From Planctomycetaceae bacterium (lineage in GTDB: Bacteria; Planctomycetota; Planctomycetia; Pirellulales; PNKZ01), in NCBI GenBank assembly GCA_016793115.1, contig JAEUIN010000203.1:1-64000 (forward strand): DNA of 64,000 bases. The letters are read 5' to 3'. The notes under the pieces were generated by a model. It was not told the origin of the DNA and searched no databases. It saw only the letters and a program-made list of their open reading frames with translations. The position numbers were made by a program, and so were the translations under genes. Below, one piece after another: positions 25,122-33,216 of this stretch. The stretch's first letter is position 1, and each line of letters starts with the position of its first letter.

Positions 25122-27080
25122 ATGTCGAAGGTCGTCGCCCAACGTGCCGCGCGCATCGCGGAGCAACTCGCCGCCCTGAAAGCGCTCGCGCGCGGCGGGC
25201 CTACGCCGGAGAATTACTACGAGCAGTGGCTCGCGCACGTCGCCGCGCTGCTCGAGGCCGCGGGTGCGCAGCTCTTCCGCCCGGGACCCGACGGCAAGTT
25301 CGCCGTCGCCGCGAGTTGCGGCCGGGTCGATTCCAACGCCGAGGATTCGCCGGCCCGCGGGAAAGCGATGCTCGAAGTTTATTCGACCGCTCGCGCGGCG
25401 ATGCCGCCGATCGCGTCGCCCACCGACGCGGTGCGGTTGCTCGCGCCGCTGGTCATTCTCGGCGAAACGCGCGGCGTCGTCGAACTCGAACTCCCGGAAC
25501 CGCCGAAGCCCAACGAACTCGACGCTCACCTCAAGTTGCTCGCCCAGGCCTGCGGACACGCCGGCGACTATGAACGCGCGCGCCAAGAACGCGGGCTGCG
25601 ACTAAGGCAAGACTTGATCGACGAGGTCGAGCGGTTCTCGCTCGCCGTTCATGATAAGACATCGGTGCGCTCGATCGCCTACGCGGTCGTGAACGACGGC
25701 CGGCGCTTGATCGGCTGCGATCGCGCAGCGCTGCTGGTGCGCCGCGGCTCACGGTTCGTCGTCGCGGCCGTGAGCGGCGTGGAGTCGGTGGAAACACGGT
25801 CGACCGCCGCGAAGCTCCTCTGCCGGCTCGCCGAAACGGCCGCCCGCACCGGGGGACCGACGGCGTCGTGGCAGAAGGCCGACGATCTGCCGCCGGTGGT
25901 TCGCACTGCGCTGGCCGAGTATATCGACGAAGCCCATGTGCGCGGCGTGGCGCTGTATCCGCTGCAGGCGCCCGCCGACGAGGCCCGATCGGAACGTGCA
26001 GCGCGCGTCGTCGGCGTGCTGGTCATTGAACAGATCGAGGATTTGTCGCCCGCGCCGGGCCGCGAGGAGCGGGCGCAACTTGTGGCCGCGCATGCCGCGA
26101 CGGCGCTGCGCAACGCGCTGGAGTTGGAATCGCTGCCGCTGTTGCCGCTCTGGCGGAAGCTCGCGCGGGGCGTCGACGCGCTGCGCGCGAGTTCGCGCAA
26201 TAAACTGCTCGCCGTCGTCGCAGGCTTGGTGCTCGCGGCCGCGGCGCTGAAATTCGTGCCGGCCGATTTGGCTCTGCACGCGAAAGCCACCTTGCAGCCT
26301 TCGACCCGGCAGCACGTCTTCGCTCCGCTCGACGGCGTCGTCGCGGAGCTGCACGTGCGTCACGGCGAGCGCGTGGCCGCCGGCCAATTGCTGCTGGAGC
26401 TGCGCAACACCGATCTCGACGTGGCGATCGCCGACGTCGTCGGTCGGCGGACCTCGTCGGCCGAGCAGTTGCTCTCCGTCGAACGCGCCTTGTATGAAGA
26501 CGCGAAATCGATCTCGATCGAGGAACGACATCGCCTGAGCGGCCGCCGTAGCGAATTGCAGCGGCAACTCGCTTCGCTCGACGAACAACTCCGCCTGCTG
26601 CAACGCAAGCGCGATTTACTGAAGGTGACGAGCCCGATCGCCGGCGAAGTGACGACGTGGGACGTCGCGCAGTTGCTTGAGAACCGGCCGGTGCGGCAAG
26701 GACAAATCTTGATCGACGTCGCCGCGACCGACGCCGGCTGGGAACTCGAACTGCAATTGCCGGAAAACGGCATCGCCCATGTGCTGCGGGCCCAGCGCGA
26801 TCTGGGGCCGGCCTTGCCGGTGAGCTATCGCCTGGCGGCCGAACCGGAGCATGATCGCACGGCCGCGGTGAACGAAGTGCATTACGCTGCCGAGATTCGC
26901 GGCGAGGAAGGAAACACGATTCTCGTGCGCGCCGCGGTCGACTCCGCCGACTTGCCGCCGCTGCGTCCCGGCGCGGAAGCCACGGCCAAAGTGTATTGCG
27001 GACGACGCTCGCTCGGCTACGTCTGGTTGCACGACGTGGTCGATTTCGTCAACTCGAAGATTCTGTTCCGAACTTACTAA
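25122..27080 (+). CDS. GAF-domain, single-TM, HlyD-like adaptor protein
   Basis: A 652-residue protein of unusual design. Residues 1 to about 345 are cytoplasmic and contain one or two GAF-like sensor modules (YYEQWLAHVAALLEAAGAQLF ... TRGVVELELPEP; and SVRSIAYAVVNDGRRLIGCDRAALLV ... GVLVIEQIEDLSP ... LVAAHAATALRNALE). A membrane helix at about 361-380 (KLLAVVAGLVLAAAALKFV) follows, then an outer HlyD/membrane-fusion part. That part has a lipoyl half (VFAPLDGVVAELHVRHGERV), a coiled coil (about 440-505, ERALYEDAKSISIEERHRLS ... LQRKRDLLKV), the return lipoyl half (SPIAGEVTTWDVAQ) and a barrel. It thus joins a ligand or signal sensor inside to an adaptor outside. First gene of a four-gene operon; the next gene starts 47 bases later. 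Confidence 0.88.
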   Translation: MSKVVAQRAARIAEQLAALKALARGGPTPENYYEQWLAHVAALLEAAGAQLFRPGPDGKFAVAASCGRVDSNAEDSPARGKAMLEVYSTARAAMPPIASPTDAVRLLAPLVILGETRGVVELELPEPPKPNELDAHLKLLAQACGHAGDYERARQERGLRLRQDLIDEVERFSLAVHDKTSVRSIAYAVVNDGRRLIGCDRAALLVRRGSRFVVAAVSGVESVETRSTAAKLLCRLAETAARTGGPTASWQKADDLPPVVRTALAEYIDEAHVRGVALYPLQAPADEARSERAARVVGVLVIEQIEDLSPAPGREERAQLVAAHAATALRNALELESLPLLPLWRKLARGVDALRASSRNKLLAVVAGLVLAAAALKFVPADLALHAKATLQPSTRQHVFAPLDGVVAELHVRHGERVAAGQLLLELRNTDLDVAIADVVGRRTSSAEQLLSVERALYEDAKSISIEERHRLSGRRSELQRQLASLDEQLRLLQRKRDLLKVTSPIAGEVTTWDVAQLLENRPVRQGQILIDVAATDAGWELELQLPENGIAHVLRAQRDLGPALPVSYRLAAEPEHDRTAAVNEVHYAAEIRGEEGNTILVRAAVDSADLPPLRPGAEATAKVYCGRRSLGYVWLHDVVDFVNSKILFRTY

Positions 27081-27127
27081 GCGGTTCGCCGCCGCGAACC
27101 AAGACCGAACCTTACGTGAACTAAGCC

Positions 27128-28039
27128 ATGAGACCTCTTGTCGCCGTGTTCGTCGTCGTCTGTCAGTTCGCCGTCACGCCCGCGGTCGCGGAGCGCCCGA
27201 CCGGGGTTGCGCCGCAACCGGCGACGGAGGGCATCGTCCGCTTGTCGCATTGCTTGGTGTCGCTGATCGACGAAGTCGACGTGCCCGCCGAGAAGGAAGG
27301 GGTGCTGACGTCGCTCGCCGTGCGCGAGGGAGACTACGTGGAGCATCGCGCCGCGCTCGGCACCATCGACGAAGCGCAGGCGGCGTTTCAACACGAAGCC
27401 GCGGCGGCCGAGGCCGACGCCGCACAGGCCCGCGCCGGCAATCCGCTCGAGGTCGACTACGCCGTGGCGACGCACCGTTCGGCGGAGGCGGAATACAAGA
27501 TCGCGCTCTCGGCCAACGCGAAACAACCGAACGCCGTTTCCGCCGTCGAACTGGAAAAGCTGCGATTGGCCGTCGAGCAGGCGCGCATCAAGATCGGCGT
27601 CACGGAGTTCGACCGCTCGTTGCGGGCCATCGAAGCCCGCGGCTACCAAGCCAAGGCCCGGCTGACGCAGGTCGACGTCGATCGCCGCAGGATGCTGGCG
27701 CCGATCGCCGGCGAAGTCGTGGAAGTGTTTCACAGCCCTGGCGAGTGGGTGGCGCCGGGCAAGCCGATCGTGCGCCTCGTGCGCTTAGATCGCCTGCGGG
27801 TGGAAGGGTTCGTGCGCTTCTCGGAGCACGCGCCGGGCAAGATTCTCGGACGCGAGGCGGCTGCGACGATTCGCTTCGACGACGGCCGCGAGGAAACGTT
27901 TACCGGCACGGTGTCGTACGTGAGCCCGATCGTGCAGCCCGGCGGCGAATACCGCGTCTGGGCCGAAGTGGAGAATCGCCGCGCCGGGCGGCACTGGCTC
28001 TTGAGCCCCGGCCTGGAAGCCGAGATGACGATTCGCTAA
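27128..28039 (+). CDS. periplasmic HlyD-family adaptor
   Basis: A 303-residue exported protein with a signal peptide (LVAVFVVVCQFAVTPAVAE). The core is a membrane-fusion fold: a lipoyl half (VDVPAEKEGVLTSLAVREGDYV), an Ala/Glu-rich coiled coil (about residues 75-185), the return half (APIAGEVVEVFHSPGEWVAPG) and a beta-barrel (RVEGFVRFSEHAPGKILGRE ... FTGTVSYVSPIVQPGGEYRV). No RND or ABC pump gene is adjacent; instead it sits between two other HlyD-containing proteins and a SecA-like ATPase gene. It lies 47 bases after the GAF-HlyD gene and 34 bases before the M50 gene. It probably forms part of the same envelope complex. Confidence 0.88.
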   Translation: MRPLVAVFVVVCQFAVTPAVAERPTGVAPQPATEGIVRLSHCLVSLIDEVDVPAEKEGVLTSLAVREGDYVEHRAALGTIDEAQAAFQHEAAAAEADAAQARAGNPLEVDYAVATHRSAEAEYKIALSANAKQPNAVSAVELEKLRLAVEQARIKIGVTEFDRSLRAIEARGYQAKARLTQVDVDRRRMLAPIAGEVVEVFHSPGEWVAPGKPIVRLVRLDRLRVEGFVRFSEHAPGKILGREAAATIRFDDGREETFTGTVSYVSPIVQPGGEYRVWAEVENRRAGRHWLLSPGLEAEMTIR

Positions 28040-28073
28040 CTCCGACGACTCCGCTTACCCGCTCCGACGAATT

Positions 28074-30278
28074 ATGCCCGACGCCTCACAACCTCTCGCG
28101 CTTCGCAAGCGTCCCGACCTCGCGATCTCGCGCGAGACGTTTGGGGGGCGCGACTACGTCGTCGTGAAAGACCCGCTGGCGCTGCGCTACTTCCGGCTGC
28201 AGGAAGAAGAATTCGCCTTGCTGGAAATGCTGGACGGGCGGCGCACGCTCAACGAGATGCGCACCGTGCTGGAGGCGAAGTTCGCGCCGCGCAAGTTCCG
28301 CGTGGAAGACATCGCTCAGTTCGTGGGCTCGATGCACCAAGCCGGCATGATCGTCTCCGACGGGCGAGGGCAGGGGGAACGCTTGCTCGCGCGGCGGCGC
28401 AAGTCGCAGCGGCGGGCCTGGCTGCAAAAGCTCGTGAGCCCGCTCTCGATCAAGGTGCGCGGGATCGATCCGACGCCGCTGTTCGACGTGCTGTACCCGT
28501 GCTTTCGCTGGTGCTTTACGCCGCTCGCGCTCTTGGCTTTCGCGGTGCTGATCGCGGCGGCGGGCGGGTTGGTCGCGGTGCACTTCGACGAGTTTCAGCG
28601 CCGCTTGCCGACGTTTCATCAGTTTTTTACCCCCGGCAACATGCTCGCGCTCTTGGGCTTGATCGGCGCGATCAAGGTGGTGCACGAGTTCGGCCACGGG
28701 TTGACTTGCCGGCACTACGGCGGCGAGTGCCACGAACTGGGGCTGATGTTTCTGGTGTTCGCGCCGTGTCTCTATTGCAACGTGAGCGATTCGTGGCGGC
28801 TGCCCAAACGGCAGCGGATCGCCGTCAGCGCGGCCGGCATGATCGTGGAACTCGCGATCGCCGCCGCGGCCGTGTTCGGCTGGTGGTACAGCGCGCCGGG
28901 CGTGTTCAACCAGCTGTGCCTGGGGGCGATGTTCGTCTCGGGCGTGAACACAGTGTTGATCAACGGCAATCCGCTCTTGCGCTACGACGGCTATTTCATC
29001 CTGGCCGACGTGGTGGAGACGCCGAACTTGGCGGAGAAATCGTCGGCCGTGGTGCGCGAGCTCGTCGTGCGCCACGGCTTGGGCATCGACGATGAACCGA
29101 GCGGGCTCGTGCCGCAGCACGGTCGAGCGTGGTTTGCGCTCTACGCCGCGGCTTCGCTCGCCTACCGCATTGTGCTGACGTTCTCGATCTTTCTGTTTCT
29201 CATGGAGTGGCTGCGGCCGATGCGGCTGGAGCTCGCCGCGCGGACGTTCGGCCTCATGGCCTTGGCCGGCTTGACGGCGGTGCCGCTGTGGCGCGTCATG
29301 AAGTTCTTCGCATCGGCGCAGGTGCGCGAGCGGATTCGGCCGGCCGCGGCCGGCTCGTCGCTCGCCGCTTGCGCGCTGCTCGCCGGGTTGTTTGTCTTCC
29401 TACCGTTGCCGCAACGCGTGTGGGGAACGCTCGAAATCGAGCCCCGCGACGTGCAGCGGCTCTATGTCGAAGTGCCCGGCCGATTGATCGAGGTCGCCCA
29501 AGCGCCGGGTTCGCGAGTCGAGGCGGGCGACGTGGTCGCGCGGTTGGAAAACATCGATCTGGAACTCACAATCGCGGAACTCGCCGGCCGAGCGGAAGCC
29601 CACCGGGCCCAGTTGGAGAACCTACGCCGCAGCCGGTTTCACGATCCGACTTCCGCGCTGCGGATTCCGGAACTGGAGAAATCGCTCACGGCGATCGAAG
29701 AACTGCTGGCGGAGCGGCGCACGGAAGCGGCGCGACTCACGCTCACCGCGGCCCGCGCCGGCGTGGTGCTGCCGCCGCCGGAGGCCGCTCGACCGAGCGA
29801 CGAGACGGAATTGCCGACGTGGTCGGGCCTGCCGACCGACAAGGTGAACCGCGCCGCGACGTTGGCCGACGGCACTTTGCTCTGCCAAATCGGCGACGAG
29901 CATGAATGGCAAGCGCTTGTCGCAGTCGATCAGACCGACGTCGGGCTGCTTAAGGTCGGGCAAGAGGTCGAGATTCGATTCGACGAGTTGCCCGACTTCA
30001 CCGTCGCCGCCGTGGTCGAAGAGATTTCGCGGCGCGAACTGCGCGAAGCGCCGCGACAACTCTCGAACAAGGCAGGGGGCGAGTTGGCGACGTCGACCGA
30101 CGCGCGCGGAGTGGAGCGGCCGATCAGCCCGACTTATCAAGTGCGCGTCGTGCTTTACGATCCGGAGGCCATGCTGCGAATCGGGCTGCGCGGCACGGCG
30201 CGGATCCATGTTCCGCCGGCTTCGCTCGGCACCCGCACGGCGCGGTGGCTGCAACGCACTTTTCACTTCGATCTCTAA
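28074..30278 (+). CDS. PqqD-like / M50 zinc metalloprotease / HlyD fusion
   Basis: A 734-residue polytopic membrane protein. Residues 1-100 resemble a PqqD-like peptide-binding winged helix (YVVVKDPLALRYFRLQEEEF ... LEMLDGRRTLNEM). A site-2-protease (M50) membrane core follows: zinc motif HEFGH (His204, Glu205, His208), the segment APCLYCNVSDSW, and the third-ligand motif NPLLRYDGYF with Asp305. More membrane helices lead to a C-terminal HlyD-like part: RLIEVAQAPGSRVEAGDVVA, a coiled coil of about 60 residues, then LCQIGDEHEWQALVAVDQTD. All protease residues are intact. M50-HlyD proteins are known from peptide-export clusters, which suggests handling of a peptide or protein substrate in the membrane. 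The gene ends two bases before the SecA-like start. Confidence 0.88.
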   Translation: MPDASQPLALRKRPDLAISRETFGGRDYVVVKDPLALRYFRLQEEEFALLEMLDGRRTLNEMRTVLEAKFAPRKFRVEDIAQFVGSMHQAGMIVSDGRGQGERLLARRRKSQRRAWLQKLVSPLSIKVRGIDPTPLFDVLYPCFRWCFTPLALLAFAVLIAAAGGLVAVHFDEFQRRLPTFHQFFTPGNMLALLGLIGAIKVVHEFGHGLTCRHYGGECHELGLMFLVFAPCLYCNVSDSWRLPKRQRIAVSAAGMIVELAIAAAAVFGWWYSAPGVFNQLCLGAMFVSGVNTVLINGNPLLRYDGYFILADVVETPNLAEKSSAVVRELVVRHGLGIDDEPSGLVPQHGRAWFALYAAASLAYRIVLTFSIFLFLMEWLRPMRLELAARTFGLMALAGLTAVPLWRVMKFFASAQVRERIRPAAAGSSLAACALLAGLFVFLPLPQRVWGTLEIEPRDVQRLYVEVPGRLIEVAQAPGSRVEAGDVVARLENIDLELTIAELAGRAEAHRAQLENLRRSRFHDPTSALRIPELEKSLTAIEELLAERRTEAARLTLTAARAGVVLPPPEAARPSDETELPTWSGLPTDKVNRAATLADGTLLCQIGDEHEWQALVAVDQTDVGLLKVGQEVEIRFDELPDFTVAAVVEEISRRELREAPRQLSNKAGGELATSTDARGVERPISPTYQVRVVLYDPEAMLRIGLRGTARIHVPPASLGTRTARWLQRTFHFDL

Positions 30279-30280
30279 TC

Positions 30281-32254
30281 ATGTCGATCGTCGCCCAACT
30301 CCGTCGACGAATGCAGGAGCGGCGCTTGCTCGCCCGGGCGGCGGCGCTCGAGCCGCGGCTCGAGTCGCTGAGCGACGTCGAACTGCGCGACGCAAGCCTC
30401 GCGCTACGGCATCGGGCTCGCTCGGGGGAACCGCCGGCGAAGCTCATGGCGGACTCCTTCGCACTGGTGCGCGAGGCGGGACGTCGAACGCTCGGCATGC
30501 GGCACTTCGACGTGCAACTGCTCGGCGGACTGACGCTCGTTCGCCGCGGTTTGGCGGAGATGCAGACCGGCGAAGGGAAGACGCTCACGGCGACGCTGCC
30601 GCTCTGCCTGTTCGCGTTCTACGGGCGCGGCGCGCACATTGCGACGGTGAACGATTATCTGGCTCGCCGCGATGCCGACTTGATGCGGCCGATCTTCGCG
30701 GCACTGGGGCTGAGCGTCGGAGTGGTGGAAAGCGGCACTGAGCCGCACGAGCGGCGGCGGGCCTACGCCGCCGACGTGACGTACGGAACGGCGAAGGAAT
30801 TCGGGTTCGATTTTCTCCGCGATCGGTTGTTGCTGCGCACGCAAGACGACGCCGGGAGCGATTTGATCGGCCGCTTGCTGGGACAAGCCGATGCGCGGCG
30901 CGGCGAAAAGCCGCTGCAGCGGCCGCCGTATTTTATGCTCGTCGACGAAGCCGACAGCGTGCTGATCGACGACGCGGGTACGCCGCTCATCATCGCGGGC
31001 GCGGCCGGCGAGGTGCCTGCGGCGACGGCGGCGCGCTATCGCTTCGCCGCCGAGCACGCCAAGCCGCTCGAAATCGACGAGCACTACACGCTCGATCGCC
31101 GCCGGCAGCGGGCCGAATTGACCTTCGCCGGGCGGGAGTTGGTTCGCAGCCGAGCTTTGCCGGCGGAGTTACGCGCCCTGGGGCTCGTGACACTCTATGA
31201 AGATATCGAGCGGGCCTTGGTCGTCGAGCAACTCTATGCGCGCGAGCGAAACTACATTGTGCGGCCGACGGAAGACCAGCGCGAGTCGGCGATTCAGATC
31301 GTCGACGAGTTTACCGGCCGCATCGCCGAAGGGCGGAAGTGGCGAGCCGGATTGCATCAGGCCGTCGAAGCGAAAGAGGGGGTGCCGATCACGGACGACG
31401 GCGGGCAGGCCGCGCGGATCACCGTCCAGGAGTTCTTTCTGCGCTACCCGCACTTGGCCGGCATGAGCGGCACGGCCCGCGGCTCGGAGCGCGAGTTGCG
31501 GCGCATCTACAAGCTGCGTACGACGCCGATTCCGACGAATCGACCGCCGATACGCCGCCGACTGCCGACGCGGATCTACGATTCCGCGGCGGAGAAATGG
31601 CAGGCGGTCGTCGCAGAGGCGGCGCGGCTGCACGCCCTCGGCCGGCCGGTGCTGATCGGCACGCGCAGCATCGAGCAATCCGAAGCGCTCTCCGCGCTGC
31701 TGCGCGCCGCGAACCTCGCGCACGACGTGCTCAACGCGCATCATGAAGCCCGCGAGGCCGAGATTATCGCTTGCGCCGGCGAGCGGGGCCGCATCACCGT
31801 GGCGACGAACATGGCCGGCCGCGGGACCGATATTCGGCTGGGGCCGGGGGTGGCGGAGTTGGGCGGTTTGCATGTGATCGTGTGCGAGATGCACGAAGCG
31901 GCGAGAATCGATCGCCAACTCGTCGGCCGCAGCGGTCGACAAGGAGACCCCGGTTCATTTCGCTATTTCTTATCGCTCGAGGACGAACTGCTCAGTTCGG
32001 CCTTCGGGCCGCGCCGCGCGGAGCGAATCAAGCGGCACTATCGACCGCGCCGGCTGCTGCGCGCGACGCTCGACGCCGAACGGGGCGGCGGCGAATGCGC
32101 AGCCGCGAGCGCGGAGCGGGTTTTCCGCCGCGCTCAGCGCCAGGTGGAACGGCGCAAATTTCGGCATCGCAAACAATTGCTCGCCCACGAAAAGCGTCGC
32201 AACGAGATGGCGCGCGAGGTGGGGCTCGATCCGCATCTCGACTTGCCGGGATAG
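30281..32254 (+). CDS. truncated SecA-like translocase ATPase
   Basis: A 657-residue SecA homologue, well short of the usual 850-1000. The motor is complete: Walker A EMQTGEGKT (93-101), Walker B LVDEADSVLID (about 220-230), the preprotein-binding insertion, MSGTA, TNMAGRGTDI (about 509-518) and GRSGRQGDPG. Only about 105 residues follow the last motif, so most of the helical wing/scaffold part and the zinc-binding SEC-C tail are missing; the C-terminus is a basic helix (RRAQRQVERRKFRHRKQLL). This shape suggests a dedicated accessory ATPase rather than the housekeeping SecA. The ATG is two bases after the stop of the M50-HlyD gene, so expression is tightly linked. It probably powers export through SecYEG or another channel. 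Confidence 0.9.
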   Translation: MSIVAQLRRRMQERRLLARAAALEPRLESLSDVELRDASLALRHRARSGEPPAKLMADSFALVREAGRRTLGMRHFDVQLLGGLTLVRRGLAEMQTGEGKTLTATLPLCLFAFYGRGAHIATVNDYLARRDADLMRPIFAALGLSVGVVESGTEPHERRRAYAADVTYGTAKEFGFDFLRDRLLLRTQDDAGSDLIGRLLGQADARRGEKPLQRPPYFMLVDEADSVLIDDAGTPLIIAGAAGEVPAATAARYRFAAEHAKPLEIDEHYTLDRRRQRAELTFAGRELVRSRALPAELRALGLVTLYEDIERALVVEQLYARERNYIVRPTEDQRESAIQIVDEFTGRIAEGRKWRAGLHQAVEAKEGVPITDDGGQAARITVQEFFLRYPHLAGMSGTARGSERELRRIYKLRTTPIPTNRPPIRRRLPTRIYDSAAEKWQAVVAEAARLHALGRPVLIGTRSIEQSEALSALLRAANLAHDVLNAHHEAREAEIIACAGERGRITVATNMAGRGTDIRLGPGVAELGGLHVIVCEMHEAARIDRQLVGRSGRQGDPGSFRYFLSLEDELLSSAFGPRRAERIKRHYRPRRLLRATLDAERGGGECAAASAERVFRRAQRQVERRKFRHRKQLLAHEKRRNEMAREVGLDPHLDLPG

Positions 32255-32283
32255 AGCACGGAGCCGGGACCGTCGTTTCCTAA

Positions 32284-32349
32284 GGAACGCCTTCCACGGC
32301 ATTCCGCGCGGCCGGTGCCAAGTTCTCGGAACGCCGCGGAGAGCGTTCC
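32284..32349. repeat. GGAACGCC hairpin repeat, copies 2 and 3
   Basis: Copy 2: GGAACGCC (32284-32291) with GGCATTCC (32298-32305), seven of eight pairs. Copy 3: GGAACGC (32328-32334) with GCGTTCC (32343-32349), a perfect seven-base stem. They share the stem sequence with the copy at 12817-12838. Placed after the SecA-like gene, the pair probably marks the end of the export operon. Confidence 0.6.
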
Positions 32350-32417
32350 CAACAGCCTCAAGCGGAAAGGTCTGCGGGGCGTTGACGGTGCGGCGCAAAT
32401 GCCGATATTAGTCGGCC

Positions 32418-33215
32418 ATGACGACACCGACTTCGCAGCAGCCCGTCAAAGGGAATTGGTACGACTATCCGCAATATTTCGATTGGGCCTTCGCCGACGA
32501 AACGCCGGCCGAGGCCGCGTTCATTGAAGCGGCCTGCCGTAAATTCGCCCGCGGCGACGTGCGCCGCTTGCTCGAACCGGCCTGCGGCGGCGGGCGATTG
32601 GTCGTCGAGATGGCGCGGCGCGGCTACCACGTGCTCGGGTTCGACAACAATCCGAACATGGTGAAATACGTCGCCGGGCGGATCGCCAAGGGACGTCTGT
32701 CGGCGGAAGTGTTCGCGGCCGACATGGTCGACTATCGGCTGCCGCAGCCGGTCGACTGCGCGTTCAACACGTTCAACACCTTTCGGCATCTCACGACCGA
32801 CGAAGCGGCGCTCGGCCATTTGCGGTCGACGGCGCGGGCCATACGCCGCGGCGGGCTATTCATTCTAGGCATGCACTTGCTCCCGCCCGACGCGTCGCTG
32901 GAATGCATCGAGCGGTGGCGGGCGAAGCGCGGGGCCACCGACGTGCACTACACGCTCCGCGTGGTGAACAGCAGCCGGCGAACGCGGCTCGAACGCTGCC
33001 GCATCACGATGCGGGTGCGGAAGCCGGGCCGCGAGTTGCGGCTGGTCGACGAATTCGACTTGCGGCTCTATAACGCGACCCAGTGGCGAGCGATCTTGGC
33101 GCAGGTGCCCGAGTTCGAACTGGTCGAAGTGTTCGACTTCGACTACGACCTCGACCGGCCGGCGAAGTTCGACAACCGGCTTTCCGACGCGGTGTTCGTG
33201 CTGCGACGCCGCTAG
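32418..33215 (+). CDS. class I SAM-dependent methyltransferase
   Basis: A 265-residue cytoplasmic methyltransferase. Motif I, the SAM-binding glycine loop, is VRRLLEPACGGGRLVVEMARRG; the acidic end of strand 2 is VLGFDNNPNMV; then AADMVDYRLPQPVDCAFN (motif III/IV) and RRGGLFILGMHLLPP. The start WYDYPQYFDWAF is typical of small-molecule methyltransferases of the ubiE/bioC type. The C-terminal half has a beta-strand-rich extension (LERCRITMRVRKPGRELRLV). The acceptor is unknown. It is 163 bases from the SecA-like gene across the hairpin repeats and is tail-to-tail with the transglutaminase gene (one-base gap), so it is probably its own unit. Confidence 0.85.
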   Translation: MTTPTSQQPVKGNWYDYPQYFDWAFADETPAEAAFIEAACRKFARGDVRRLLEPACGGGRLVVEMARRGYHVLGFDNNPNMVKYVAGRIAKGRLSAEVFAADMVDYRLPQPVDCAFNTFNTFRHLTTDEAALGHLRSTARAIRRGGLFILGMHLLPPDASLECIERWRAKRGATDVHYTLRVVNSSRRTRLERCRITMRVRKPGRELRLVDEFDLRLYNATQWRAILAQVPEFELVEVFDFDYDLDRPAKFDNRLSDAVFVLRRR

Positions 33216-33216
33216 G

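Noticed and set aside
32418..33215. Methyltransferase as a fifth member of the SecA-like operon
   Set aside because: A 163-base spacer with two hairpin repeats separates it, and the fold suggests small-molecule methylation, so the link is not supported.
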